Below, piece after piece: positions 8,852-18,049 of a DNA stretch of 64,000 bases. The notes beneath the pieces were generated by a model, which saw nothing but the letters and a program-made list of their open reading frames with translations, had not been told where the DNA came from and made no database searches. Within the stretch, counting starts at the first letter, position 1. Every line of letters begins with the position of its first letter. A program made the position numbers and the translations under genes. The stretch comes from Coprobacter secundus (lineage in GTDB: Bacteria; Bacteroidota; Bacteroidia; Bacteroidales; Coprobacteraceae): contig JTDA01000001.1 of NCBI GenBank assembly GCA_000803105.1, positions 248,001-312,000 of the forward strand, read 5' to 3'.

Positions 8852-9793
8852 CTAAAACAGCCACCGTAACAGTGTCCCTCCTCCCGGACCTCCGAATCCT
8901 ATATAACGGTAAAAGAAATAATACATTCCCTTTTTAAGGAATGAGGGAGACTCTTTCTGCAAAAATATATTCCAAGCATTCAAAGCTAATGCTTTATTTT
9001 TTTCATACTTGTACATTCCTGCCAAATACAACATTTTCAAATGAATATAATGAATCACCCGTTTTTTATTTTTCAATGATGACTCGTCAACATATTTTTC
9101 TGTTATTTCCATAGTATGAAAATGTACCTCTCTATTCGAGACAAAATTGGCCCCCGTAATACTTTTTGCATGTTCATGTATTTTCACCAATACAGGTCTC
9201 TTTATCCAAACAATTCTCCGTGTCTGCATCAAAATACGTATCCCCATATTCCAATCTTGCCATGCCATTAAATCCTCATTCCATCCCCCTAACAAACGCA
9301 ACAACTCTGTACGCACAATAAAACACTGTGTACTTATCATACTATAAATCACCTGGTCTTCAACCTTTGCTGTAAAGCAACGACGTTTATTCGCTTTTCG
9401 ACCATTTGGCAAATACCGTTTTGCTGTAAATCCTATTATCTCTGCCTGAGGATATCTCGAAATCGTACGTACAATCCGTGATATAGCACCCGGTACCAAT
9501 TCATCATCTGAATCAAAAAACATTACCCAATCCGAAACAACTTCTTTCAGCCCTCTATTTCGAGCGGCATTGGCCCCGGGCTTCAACTCTTGTAACACAT
9601 CGATACGAAAATCTTCTCTACTATGCTTTGCTTGAAACTGGTAACATATAGTCAAAGAGTGGTCTTTGGAGTTATTATCTACCAAAATAAGACGCAAAGG
9701 CCGGTAAGTTTGTTCTACAATCGAGTGTAATGTTCGTTCTAAAAGAACTTCCCGATTATATACAGGAACTACTATTGTGATTATTTCTTCCAC
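8852..9793 (-). CDS. glycosyltransferase family 2
   Basis: A 313-residue GT-A fold glycosyltransferase. The N-terminal domain (1-about 220) begins VVPVYNREVLLERTLHSI, has the nucleotide-binding VDNNSKD stretch, and a DXD-type metal site in FFDSDDE near residue 95; ARNRGL is also typical of GT2. The QDWN segment (near residue 180) fits the catalytic-base region. No transmembrane segment precedes the catalytic domain, so it is cytosolic or membrane-associated. It is the last gene of a minus-strand operon: it starts 6 bases after the CapK-like gene, which follows the GT4 gene. The likely role is adding a sugar to a lipid-linked surface glycan; donor and acceptor are unknown. Confidence 0.9.
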   Translation of the reverse strand: MEEIITIVVPVYNREVLLERTLHSIVEQTYRPLRLILVDNNSKDHSLTICYQFQAKHSREDFRIDVLQELKPGANAARNRGLKEVVSDWVMFFDSDDELVPGAISRIVRTISRYPQAEIIGFTAKRYLPNGRKANKRRCFTAKVEDQVIYSMISTQCFIVRTELLRLLGGWNEDLMAWQDWNMGIRILMQTRRIVWIKRPVLVKIHEHAKSITGANFVSNREVHFHTMEITEKYVDESSLKNKKRVIHYIHLKMLYLAGMYKYEKNKALALNAWNIFLQKESPSFLKKGMYYFFYRYIGFGGPGGGTLLRWLF

Positions 9794-9799
9794 TCTATA

Positions 9800-11101
9800 T
9801 TATTCTTTTATATTTACCTTCGATACAAAATCTCTCAACTTGCCCTTATAAGTGTGAATGCTCTGAGAATACAAAATTCTTATATCCAAATCATCTGCAA
9901 AATACTTTTTCAACTCATCTCTTAGTACAAGTTCATAACCTGTATCGGACTGCTCCAAACGAAGCTCCAGACTTCCTTTTTGATACTGAACTCCCTGATA
10001 ATTAAGGCATATATTAAACTTTAAAAGTAAATTTTTAAATACATAATATAATGTCAAACTCGGATATTTATGCTCCCGTCCATAAATAACCGACCCGACA
10101 CGCCCTACAACGTCTAATAATACAGGGTGTTGTCTGCCACATGGACATTTATACTTTGTGTCTGCTAATATAACGGAATCGCCTAATTTATACCGAATAA
10201 TAGGAAATGATTTTGACAACAAATTCGTAACGATAATCTCACCATTTTCTTCTTCAACAATAACACTTTCCATATTGATATGCATACTCCCACAAGGACA
10301 TTCAAACGCAATTATCCCTGCCTCTGCGGCACCATATTCACTTATCAGTTTTTGTCCGAAAGCTGTATTAACCTCAGATTTATAACTATCATAAATTTTT
10401 TCAGACGTGCCCTTTACCATCTTCAAAGAGAAATCCTTTTTTATCTCCCCACGATTCACCATTTTGGCAACTTCATATATCATTGACGAATACCCTTGCA
10501 AATAAGACGCTTTACCTAAATGTCGAATAAAATGGAGCAAATCTTCTTCTTTATATGAAAAAAAACGATAACTATTTTGAAAATAATCAAGTATCCGTAT
10601 TTTCCATCTCTTATTTCGGGCTAAATTATATCCCCAAAAAAGGCCATTCCTATCCCATCGTTCAAGGCCATACCAAGAATGTCCCCTAAAAATTGATGCG
10701 CGGTGCTGTGATACCCACTCCTCATTGCGGTAAAACCTCATTGGTTGTCCCGTAGACCCCGAAGTTTCTGATAAAAACAATTTTTTAAATGGATACTTTG
10801 ACTGTATTTTTCCATTTAATCTAAGTAATGTCGATTTCTCCAAAACAGGAATATTCTTTAAATCCTGTAATGAAGTCATCGATGCCGGAGAAAACCTACA
10901 TTCATCAAATAGGTCTCTATAATAATCTGAATAAGTGTATGCGAAACTCAAAAAATCCCGGCATTTCAAAAATTGATATTCTTCCAACTTCTCCAAACTC
11001 CAGAAGTCCGATTCTAAAAGAAACTTGTAATAAGAATCCAATGAAGGATTCTTATAACGTTCAAAACATTTATAAAGTATTTTATGAATCATAAATGTCA
11101 C
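9800..11101 (-). CDS. CapK-like / phenylacetate-CoA ligase family adenylate-forming protein
   Basis: A 433-residue protein of the PaaK/CapK branch of the adenylate-forming superfamily. The ATP-binding loop SETSGSTGQP is at about residues 111-120 and SEYGAAEAGIIAFECP around residue 235-255 corresponds to the acyl/adenine site. Two CPCG cysteine pairs (FECPCGSMH and KCPCGRQHP) are typical of the capsule-cluster CapK group and could hold a metal ion. Such proteins occur in polysaccharide clusters and are thought to activate an acyl group for modifying a glycan, but their substrate is rarely known. It is placed between the GT4 and GT2 genes in the same operon. Translation may begin at the fourth codon (MIHK). 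Confidence 0.82.
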   Translation of the reverse strand: MTFMIHKILYKCFERYKNPSLDSYYKFLLESDFWSLEKLEEYQFLKCRDFLSFAYTYSDYYRDLFDECRFSPASMTSLQDLKNIPVLEKSTLLRLNGKIQSKYPFKKLFLSETSGSTGQPMRFYRNEEWVSQHRASIFRGHSWYGLERWDRNGLFWGYNLARNKRWKIRILDYFQNSYRFFSYKEEDLLHFIRHLGKASYLQGYSSMIYEVAKMVNRGEIKKDFSLKMVKGTSEKIYDSYKSEVNTAFGQKLISEYGAAEAGIIAFECPCGSMHINMESVIVEEENGEIIVTNLLSKSFPIIRYKLGDSVILADTKYKCPCGRQHPVLLDVVGRVGSVIYGREHKYPSLTLYYVFKNLLLKFNICLNYQGVQYQKGSLELRLEQSDTGYELVLRDELKKYFADDLDIRILYSQSIHTYKGKLRDFVSKVNIKE

Positions 11102-11133
11102 ATTTTTCTCTATTCTTCATTTTCCCGAGAAAA

Positions 11134-12234
11134 CTAATTTTCGTTTCTAACCCCAGATAACAAAGACTCCCATTTATCGAGAATTACAGGTAATGAATAC
11201 CTGTTCATACTCAACATCGCCTTCTCTCCAAGCTTCCTGCACATTTCTTCATCTGATATCAACCACTCAATTTTTTCCATTAATTCTCCAAAATCATTCT
11301 CCTTTACCAATATACCATCCACTCCGTCATCTATAATCTCTCTCGGTCCAGTCGATATATCAAAACTGACACAAGCACAGCCTTGGGACATGGCTTCCAT
11401 CAAGACCATGGGCAATCCTTCATTTTTAGAAGATAAAACAAATATCGTAGATGTACGGTATAACAATTCTATATCCTTTATCTCCCCCAGCAACTTTACT
11501 TGAGACTCCAATTTACACTCTTCAATCAAGTTCCTTAATATATACATACTTTTTTCACTCCCTCTACCGGCAATACATAAGGTCCAATCCTTATTTTTCG
11601 AAGCAATAGAGCTCCAAGCCTTAATCAGGCCCAAAAATCCTTTCCCTTCATACGCATTTAAATTACCCACTGCTAAAACTACTTTTTTTCGGAACACATT
11701 AAAAATATTACAAACCGGAAAAGAAATAGGATTAGGCATTATCTCCATATTATTCAATTTACCCTTGAGCAAATCAAAATCCCTTTGAGTCAATACGGTT
11801 ACTTTATCAGCCAACTTATTGATATAAACTCGCCGAATCGTTTTTAACCAAGTACGATTATTAATAAAATTGGTATGCTCACAAGATACTACCGGGATAT
11901 TTAAAAATCTACTGGCTAATATAACTTTAGGATTAAGTATATATAGGAATGATATAATTACATCCGGCTTCTCTTTTTTGATTACTGTTCGTATTTTAGG
12001 GTATAATAAAAACAGATTGTAATATATTTTTCTAAAAATATTTCCTCCAGGTGCCAAATCCGGATACAAAGAAACAAGCCTAATTTTTTTATCCAAAGAA
12101 TAAAAACTCTCCTGCTTTGTATCCGTAGCTAAAACTACTTCATGGCCACGAGCAGATAGACCATTACATAATAGAGCCATTACACGTTCTGCACCACCAC
12201 CGCACATTAACGGAATACAAAAAAGCAATTTCAT
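11134..12234 (-). CDS. glycosyltransferase family 4 (GT-B fold)
   Basis: A 366-residue retaining glycosyltransferase. The N-terminal Rossmann domain opens with LFCIPLMCGGGAERVMALL, the glycine-rich acceptor-side motif of GT4 enzymes. The C-terminal donor domain has AVGNLNAYEGKGFLGLIKAW and the EX7E-type segment SKNEGLPMVLMEAMSQGCA near residue 285. It is the first gene of the operon with the CapK-like protein (32-base gap) and GT2. A TATATTTG -7 box lies at 12264-12271 on the minus strand. It probably adds a sugar to an exported polysaccharide or O-antigen; the linkage is unknown. Confidence 0.92.
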   Translation of the reverse strand: MKLLFCIPLMCGGGAERVMALLCNGLSARGHEVVLATDTKQESFYSLDKKIRLVSLYPDLAPGGNIFRKIYYNLFLLYPKIRTVIKKEKPDVIISFLYILNPKVILASRFLNIPVVSCEHTNFINNRTWLKTIRRVYINKLADKVTVLTQRDFDLLKGKLNNMEIMPNPISFPVCNIFNVFRKKVVLAVGNLNAYEGKGFLGLIKAWSSIASKNKDWTLCIAGRGSEKSMYILRNLIEECKLESQVKLLGEIKDIELLYRTSTIFVLSSKNEGLPMVLMEAMSQGCACVSFDISTGPREIIDDGVDGILVKENDFGELMEKIEWLISDEEMCRKLGEKAMLSMNRYSLPVILDKWESLLSGVRNEN

Positions 12235-12263
12235 TTTTCTTCTGGGATGTTATCAATTATTTC

Positions 12264-12271
12264 CAAATATA
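12264..12271 (-). promoter_or_regulatory. -7 promoter box for GT4-CapK-GT2 operon
   Basis: TATATTTG on the minus strand matches TAnnTTTG and sits 30 bases before the GT4 ATG. A TTTG (minus strand of 12289-12292) lies 17 bases further upstream, slightly closer than the usual 19-21. Confidence 0.5.
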
Positions 12272-12310
12272 CAATTTATTGACGAAAACAAAATTGGATT
12301 AATAAAATAT

Positions 12311-12318
12311 TATCTTTG
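12311..12318 (+). promoter_or_regulatory. -7 promoter box upstream of the plus-strand glycosyltransferase
   Basis: TATCTTTG matches TAnnTTTG. The predicted transcript would have a leader of about 95 bases that contains the dispersed element at 12335-12364. Confidence 0.5.
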
Positions 12319-12334
12319 TCATATCTAAGAGTTC

Positions 12335-12364
12335 ATTTAAATTTTGTTCGAGACTGCTTTGAAA
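12335..12364 (+). repeat. copy 2 of a short dispersed intergenic element
   Basis: Similar to 8801-8830 on the same strand (shared TTTAAATTTTG and CTGCT-TGA-A blocks). Here it is inside the leader between the -7 box at 12311 and the ATG at 12421. Confidence 0.35.
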
Positions 12365-12420
12365 ATTATTCTATCGGAAAATTCAAACGGGCTCTTAGAC
12401 AGAATATATCGACTTATATT

Positions 12421-13521
12421 ATGAAAATACTATTATTAGGAGAGGCAAGCAACTTGCACTGGACTCTTGCTGAAGGGCTTAGAGCTCTCGGCCATGATGT
12501 TACCGTTGCATCTAACGGGAGCAACTGGATGAACAACCAACGCGACATATCCCTCATTAGAAACAGTCATAACGTATTTGATTCTATCAAATATATAGGA
12601 AATATTTTAAGGTATCTTCCTCACTTTACCAATTACGATATTGTCCAAATCAAGAATCCTATCTTTCTTGATTTAAAACCCCAAAAAAATAAATTGATTT
12701 ACAAATTTCTAAAAGCAAACAATCAGAAATTATTCCTCGACGCATTAGCTACGGATTATTATTATGCATTATTATGTAAAAACAAAAACTTTTTCCGATA
12801 TTCTGATTTTTATCCAAACAAAGAATCGGAAATAGTAGGAGATAGAAAAAAAGTAATGGACAACTGGTTATCGTCACCATTAAAAGACTTAAATATAGAA
12901 ATCGCAGAAAATTCAAATGGTATAATTGCTTGTCTATACGAATATTACGTCCCCTACGAAAATATATACAAAGAAAAACTTGCATACATTCCCATACCTA
13001 TAAATATCAGTAATCATAAACCTAAATCAATAAAATCAAATTTCGAGCAAGTAAATTTTTTTATCGGAATACAGCATAACAGAGCTGCCGACAAGGGAAC
13101 CGACATCTTATACGAAGTTCTCCAAGAAGTAAAAGAGAAATACCCTAAAGAATGTCAAATAAAAAAAGTTGTATCTGTACCTTTACAACAATACAACCAA
13201 ATAATGTATGAATCTGACGTTTTAATCGACCAGCTCTATTCTTACACTCCGGCAACCAATGCTTTAGGAGCCATGGCCAAAGGAATAATTGCGGTCAGTG
13301 GTGCAGAACCCGAATATTACGACTTTATAGGAGAACATGACTTGAAGCCTATCATAAATGTCCTTCCCGACAGAAATGATATATTCAAAAAACTCGAAAA
13401 CCTAATTTTAAATAGAGCAGGAATACCCCTAATGGCTCAAAACAGCAGACGTTTTGTCATTAAACATCATGATCACATACGCGTAGCCCAACAATATCTT
13501 GACTTTTGGGAAAGTCACTAA
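12421..13521 (+). CDS. glycosyltransferase, GT-B fold (GT4/GT1-like)
   Basis: A 366-residue protein starting KILLLGEASNLHWTLAEGL, the usual first strand of a GT-B N-terminal domain, followed by LRALGHDVTVAS. The C-terminal half has IGIQHNRAADKGTDIL (donor domain start) and SYTPATNALGAMAKGIIAVSG, which corresponds to the donor-binding region with a conserved small-residue turn. The frame is open upstream to 12316, but I start it at the ATG at 12421 because the fold begins there and a -7 box lies at 12311-12318. It is divergent from the GT4 operon and convergent with the Wzx-like gene, within the same glycan region. Donor and acceptor are unknown. Confidence 0.8.
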   Translation: MKILLLGEASNLHWTLAEGLRALGHDVTVASNGSNWMNNQRDISLIRNSHNVFDSIKYIGNILRYLPHFTNYDIVQIKNPIFLDLKPQKNKLIYKFLKANNQKLFLDALATDYYYALLCKNKNFFRYSDFYPNKESEIVGDRKKVMDNWLSSPLKDLNIEIAENSNGIIACLYEYYVPYENIYKEKLAYIPIPINISNHKPKSIKSNFEQVNFFIGIQHNRAADKGTDILYEVLQEVKEKYPKECQIKKVVSVPLQQYNQIMYESDVLIDQLYSYTPATNALGAMAKGIIAVSGAEPEYYDFIGEHDLKPIINVLPDRNDIFKKLENLILNRAGIPLMAQNSRRFVIKHHDHIRVAQQYLDFWESH

Positions 13522-13541
13522 AATACACACCCATACATCTT

Positions 13542-14996
13542 TTATTTATGTAATCCTAATGCCAACCGTCTTTTCAACATCCAAAGACTATATAAGGTAC
13601 TACCACCAACCAATATGTATGCTAAAGACTGATATTCATACTTTATACACCCAAAAGTGCCCAATGAAAATAAACAGCTAATCAAAAATACAATATAAAA
13701 GGATTTGCTCATACGTAAACCAAACATACGAAAACAAATAATTCCAATGAACAACATATACAAGATAAAACCCAATGTATAAGCAATGCCTATTCCTTGA
13801 AGGCCCATATACTTATAACCGATAAAATTCAATGCCAAATTCATCACAGCAGAAACAATTTCTGTCACCAAAAATAAAGGGCCTTTTCCCTTAGCCAATA
13901 AAATAAAACCCATCGACCAAGATACTGCTTTGAACAAAACTCCGGGAACAGACCATAAAAGATAACCTTCTACAATTTGAAAATCTCCCGTATATAGTAT
14001 TCGGATTACTAAATCTTTAAACAATAAAAGAAGTCCTATCGTCGGAACCAAAATAAACATAGATATCTCCGCCTGCTGCGAAACATGTCTTGATACCTCA
14101 GGCTTGTCATCGCACACAGCTGCCAACCGAGGGTAAAACTCCATTCCCATCGCAGTAAATATCAATCCAAAATATCGGTTCATCAAATTATATCCAGCCT
14201 GATAATATCCGACATCAGCCATTCCACCCCTTGCATTCATCCAGGCAATAAATAAATAATTGAATAAAGTAACGACAAATCCACTGACAGTCATATATAT
14301 ACCTAAAAGAACCATTTTACGACCGTAAATTTTTGTATCTTTCCAACTCTGACGTACTTGTATTGAAGATTTTACCGACTTTCTATTATAATAAAATAAA
14401 AACAACAATGTCAAAACGGATGCGATAATCAACGAAGGAACAATCCCGCCGATTCTGAAATAATAAAAAAGAGGTAAAGACAAAATCAAAGAAACAACAG
14501 CTGCTGCGACTCCACTTTTCGCTAAGATGCGTAACTGACCGCTTCCCTGAATTATCGCCTGTTCTCCTGCCACAAGGGCATTTATCAGTAACGTACATGA
14601 TAAAAATACAAATCCCCAAATATGTTGACTGTCGCCAAATGTCCACAGACTCAAATATGGAGCCAGAATCAATGTTACAACAGCTCCCAATAATCCGGCA
14701 AAACCAGACCAGCGCCGAACAACTAATTTAACGGACTCGAACTGTATATGGTCTCCAGATTTCGAAGCGACGGATACATCCCGGACTCCACTTTGTCTAA
14801 TTCCTAACCCTGTTATTTGAGAAACAGTCTCTGTCGCTAAAGTATAAAGGCTCATAATTCCGATACCTTCAGCTCCCAGCCAAACAGCCACTAATTTTGT
14901 TTTAATTATAGAACAAAGAATATTTACAAGCTGTACGCCACCAAACAGACCTGTCGATTTTACGATGCGCCGATATGTAGATACATCTTTGAACAT
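13542..14996 (-). CDS. polysaccharide biosynthesis protein, Wzx-like flippase (MOP superfamily)
   Basis: A 484-residue multi-pass inner-membrane protein with about 12-14 predicted hydrophobic segments spread over its length, as in O-antigen and teichuronic-acid flippases. The N-terminal VNILCSIIKTKLVAVWLGAE, a typical first helix with the G-x-E turn of Wzx proteins, supports the call. It would move a lipid-linked oligosaccharide across the inner membrane. It starts 7 bases after the FemAB-like gene and is the last gene of the minus-strand run that begins at dut. The nearby glycosyltransferases are the natural suppliers of its cargo. The particular glycan cannot be told; no Wzy polymerase is seen in the window. 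Confidence 0.87.
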   Translation of the reverse strand: MFKDVSTYRRIVKSTGLFGGVQLVNILCSIIKTKLVAVWLGAEGIGIMSLYTLATETVSQITGLGIRQSGVRDVSVASKSGDHIQFESVKLVVRRWSGFAGLLGAVVTLILAPYLSLWTFGDSQHIWGFVFLSCTLLINALVAGEQAIIQGSGQLRILAKSGVAAAVVSLILSLPLFYYFRIGGIVPSLIIASVLTLLFLFYYNRKSVKSSIQVRQSWKDTKIYGRKMVLLGIYMTVSGFVVTLFNYLFIAWMNARGGMADVGYYQAGYNLMNRYFGLIFTAMGMEFYPRLAAVCDDKPEVSRHVSQQAEISMFILVPTIGLLLLFKDLVIRILYTGDFQIVEGYLLWSVPGVLFKAVSWSMGFILLAKGKGPLFLVTEIVSAVMNLALNFIGYKYMGLQGIGIAYTLGFILYMLFIGIICFRMFGLRMSKSFYIVFLISCLFSLGTFGCIKYEYQSLAYILVGGSTLYSLWMLKRRLALGLHK

Positions 14997-15003
14997 AAGG
15001 AAT

Positions 15004-15936
15004 TTAAATATTTATCTCATAAATATCATAAGCAATACCGCGTCCACCGAATTCTTCTTTGTGAGCCGACATGCCAACGTTCAAATACCAACCGGCGTTT
15101 TCATTTGACGTGCCGAAATCGAAATATTCGTTTTCAGGAAACAAACTATTTATTAATTCATAATATAATACATCGGTCGCATAAATATCTTTACCTTCAC
15201 GCGTTGCTGCTGCATATTGCAAATGAGTTACTATATTGCTATCGTATATTACACTTCCGGCAAATATATTTTCAAAAGCATCTTTTACCAAAAAGAAACG
15301 GATATTTTTAGGAAAGTAACCATGCAACAGATTCATCTCCTCTTTAGTATGTAACGGCTTAACACCATGCTGTTCCCATCGGTCATCTTCTATAATTTTC
15401 CAGAATATTGCAGCATCACCGCACTCCTCAACTCGCAATGACTCTTTCTCTGCTCTTTTTTTCGCCCTCTTCAACCGACTTGATTTCATCATTTTTTTCG
15501 TCGGAACAACAGTGGCCAAATTCCGAACCATCAATCGAGCTTCTTTGCGGAACAGGGCATACAAATCCTCTTCGGCCGGATAACGATGATAAATATGTGG
15601 TATACATTTATAAACCAAACGAACAAAATCATGCTCTCTCAGGTATTGTAGCAAAATATCCATTAAAGCCAACACCTGAACCGCCGAATTGTGAACACTT
15701 AATATAAAGCCCCCATATGTAAGCCCTTGATGCGAATACAAAACGGAATCCGCTTCATTCGCAGGTAACAGGGCTACAAGTTTTCCCTCCTGATAAAACA
15801 TCAGGGAATGATCGGCAAAACGGTCGGCATGATAATCCATATAATGACGCATAAACAGAAATGTCCCGTTTTTCGATTTTCCAACAAAATCATCCCACTC
15901 AGCAGAATATACAGGGTTATATCTGACTATCTCCAT
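15004..15936 (-). CDS. FemAB-like GNAT family N-acyltransferase
   Basis: A 310-residue protein with two GNAT-like halves, as in the FemAB/Acetyltransf_6 group. The YHADRFADHSLMFYQEGKLV segment (residues 35-54) and the C-terminal IYATDVLYYELINSLF followed by YFDFGTSNENAGWYLNVG are typical; the FDFG...N...G pattern marks the second GNAT half. FemAB relatives transfer amino acids to peptidoglycan precursors, while related proteins in polysaccharide clusters are thought to acylate sugars. The gene is 5 bases after the EnvC-like gene and 7 bases before the Wzx-like gene, so it fits either a cell-wall or glycan-modifying role. Substrate unknown. Confidence 0.78.
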   Translation of the reverse strand: MEIVRYNPVYSAEWDDFVGKSKNGTFLFMRHYMDYHADRFADHSLMFYQEGKLVALLPANEADSVLYSHQGLTYGGFILSVHNSAVQVLALMDILLQYLREHDFVRLVYKCIPHIYHRYPAEEDLYALFRKEARLMVRNLATVVPTKKMMKSSRLKRAKKRAEKESLRVEECGDAAIFWKIIEDDRWEQHGVKPLHTKEEMNLLHGYFPKNIRFFLVKDAFENIFAGSVIYDSNIVTHLQYAAATREGKDIYATDVLYYELINSLFPENEYFDFGTSNENAGWYLNVGMSAHKEEFGGRGIAYDIYEINI

Positions 15937-15941
15937 AATTC

Positions 15942-17243
15942 TTATTTATCAAGCCATGGTTCCGGATTCAACTTAGTCGTCTCTTTCCATAATTGGAAAT
16001 GCAATACCGTGCGGTTTCCTTCTTCCGGATCGGAATATATTTTCCCGATAGGTTGCCGTATAGAAAGCTTTTGCCCTGGTTTCACATAAACTTCGCTCAA
16101 ATTCGAATATATAGTTAAATAATTACCATGGCGCACAATCACTGAGCTATTATATCCCGGCATGACAAACACTTTGGTTACAACACCGTCAAACACAGCT
16201 CTGGCCGAAGTCCCAGGAGTTGTTTGTAAATCTATTCCATTATTGTTTATCTTGACATATTTCAGTTCTTGATGATGTTGTTGTCCAAAATGACCAACAA
16301 TCATATAACGTCCTGATAATGGAAATGGCAACTTCCCTTTATTTTTCTCAAAACTACCCGATAGCTCTCTTTCTGCCTTAGTCATTGCATAACCACCCTG
16401 AGTTTGGGAACGACGTTCTTCCGAAGCTTCTCCTTTATTTGATTTTCCGGTTTTATCTCCCGCCTTTTTACGGGCCTCTTCCGCGGCTCTCCTCGCTTCT
16501 TCTGCTGCTTTACGAGCCTCTTCTGCTATCAACTGCTCTATCTTTCTATTCAAAGCGTCTGCCTGTTTTCTCTGTTTAGCAAGCTCGGTTTTCAAAGATT
16601 TTTCTTTTTTCTTTAAATCAGCTACAACATTCTTTTGGGAAGTTTCCTTCACCTGCAAATCTTTTGCAGCTTGTGTCCTCTCATTCAACAGTGCAGTCTT
16701 GGCTTTTTTGGTCTTGTTCAAGTTTTCTTTCTTTTTCTGAAGAACAGCCTGTTGTTCTTTTATCTCTTCTGCTTCTTTTTTTCTCCAAGACGAATATTCA
16801 CGTAAATAACGAATGCGACGGTAAGACTGGCTCAGCGAATTTGAAGAAAAAACAAACATCATGGTCTGGTACCCGGACTGTTTCTGATAAATACTTTGCA
16901 TAGCCTTTGCATAGCTCTCTTTCTTCTGTCCTAAAGACTTTTCTAATCGAAAAATAGTATCGGATACAGCTCTCTGCTGTTTGCTAATTTCATTTATTTC
17001 TTTATTCAGAATTCGGATGACCTGGCGGTGAGTCTCTATCTCTGCTGTCAACAACTTCAGCTGATTCAAAGAACTCATCGCTGACTTTTGTGTGGAAGAA
17101 AGCATCTTACGAGTTTCCTCAATCGATTTTAACGCCTCTTTTCTCTGATTCTCCAGAGATTTTATCTGCTTCGTCTGTGCAACAGCCGGAACTGTCACCA
17201 ACAATGCAAACAAAAATAATATGTAACAAAGCTTATGCCTCAT
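15942..17243 (-). CDS. EnvC-like murein hydrolase activator with degenerate M23/LytM domain
   Basis: A 433-residue periplasmic protein: signal peptide (1-22, ending PAVAQ), a long coiled coil (about 23-265) and a C-terminal LytM/M23 domain (about 305-433). The charged repeat AEEARKAAEEARRAAEEARK is near residue 245. In active M23 peptidases the metal is held by HxxxD and HxH. Here the first site reads NNGIDL with asparagine in place of histidine, and the later segment reads YSNL where active enzymes have H before L. It is therefore probably inactive as an enzyme and acts, as EnvC does, by activating amidases during septal wall cleavage. It overlaps the DUF4292 gene by 4 bases. Confidence 0.88.
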   Translation of the reverse strand: MRHKLCYILFLFALLVTVPAVAQTKQIKSLENQRKEALKSIEETRKMLSSTQKSAMSSLNQLKLLTAEIETHRQVIRILNKEINEISKQQRAVSDTIFRLEKSLGQKKESYAKAMQSIYQKQSGYQTMMFVFSSNSLSQSYRRIRYLREYSSWRKKEAEEIKEQQAVLQKKKENLNKTKKAKTALLNERTQAAKDLQVKETSQKNVVADLKKKEKSLKTELAKQRKQADALNRKIEQLIAEEARKAAEEARRAAEEARKKAGDKTGKSNKGEASEERRSQTQGGYAMTKAERELSGSFEKNKGKLPFPLSGRYMIVGHFGQQHHQELKYVKINNNGIDLQTTPGTSARAVFDGVVTKVFVMPGYNSSVIVRHGNYLTIYSNLSEVYVKPGQKLSIRQPIGKIYSDPEEGNRTVLHFQLWKETTKLNPEPWLDK

Positions 17244-18049
17244 TTTAATAAAGCTTTAATCAAATCAGAAACATTCATCTTACGATATTGAACGGGGATA
17301 CTAAAATCAATATTCTGTAACATATTCCATTCCTGCGTATTATAATTAATATCTAAACGAACCGTTTTGCTCATTCCTTGCATTTGAACAGATATACGTG
17401 AGGGGAACCAACCGTCATTTTGCCTATTGAACATAGAATACTTCCACAACATTTTATAATTCCCAGCCCCCATCGATGCCTCTTGAATACGGCAGCTTTC
17501 ATCTGTCACAAAATCATAAACGACACTCCCAGCCTTTGAAGATAACTTCCACAACGATTTATCCCGAGTATATGCAAATTGAGAAAAATCCTCCATCGAC
17601 AAATCATCTTGCTCTAATAAAAACGGACGATTGAGAAACAACGCTTGTATCGATGCAAGTCGTATATCAAATGGTAACCGATCTTTATATGAAGCCAAAG
17701 GTTCTGCAATATATCTTCTATTCATCTTATCAACAGCAAATATACTATCAGGCGTAATACGTATACGTCCCATTTCTATACCCAACAGTGGTTGTATAGA
17801 AATCTGTAAGACTTTGTCTTTAATGATTCGGATAGTAGCCTTCGACGATAAGGTTCCCCCCGGTGTAGCTATCGCAATATTCGCTTTTGCCGAAAAAGAA
17901 GCATAAGGCGGATAATTATTTAACAATGTCGAAAAATGAGCCTTTTCACCCGATATATTTTTTACAGACTCTGATATTTTTTCTGACGATTTACACCCGG
18001 TAAATAATAAAGCGACTAATGCGATATATAAAAATAACTTACACCTCAT
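17240..18049 (-). CDS. DUF4292 lipoprotein
   Basis: A 269-residue lipoprotein: the lipobox LLFTGC ends at residue 19. The mature part resembles DUF4292, a Bacteroidetes family with a LolA/LolB-like beta-sheet pattern (alternating strands such as ISIQPLLGIEMGRIRITPDSI). A LolB-like role in lipoprotein handling is possible but is inference. It overlaps the TPR gene by 4 bases upstream and EnvC by 4 bases downstream, so translation is coupled. The dut-TPR-DUF4292-EnvC order recurs in Bacteroidetes. Confidence 0.82.
   Translation of the reverse strand: MRCKLFLYIALVALLFTGCKSSEKISESVKNISGEKAHFSTLLNNYPPYASFSAKANIAIATPGGTLSSKATIRIIKDKVLQISIQPLLGIEMGRIRITPDSIFAVDKMNRRYIAEPLASYKDRLPFDIRLASIQALFLNRPFLLEQDDLSMEDFSQFAYTRDKSLWKLSSKAGSVVYDFVTDESCRIQEASMGAGNYKMLWKYSMFNRQNDGWFPSRISVQMQGMSKTVRLDINYNTQEWNMLQNIDFSIPVQYRKMNVSDLIKALLK

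Noticed and set aside
12316..12420. An in-frame extension of the glycosyltransferase upstream of its ATG
   Set aside because: It contains the dispersed element and starts within the -7 box; the GT-B fold begins at 12421.
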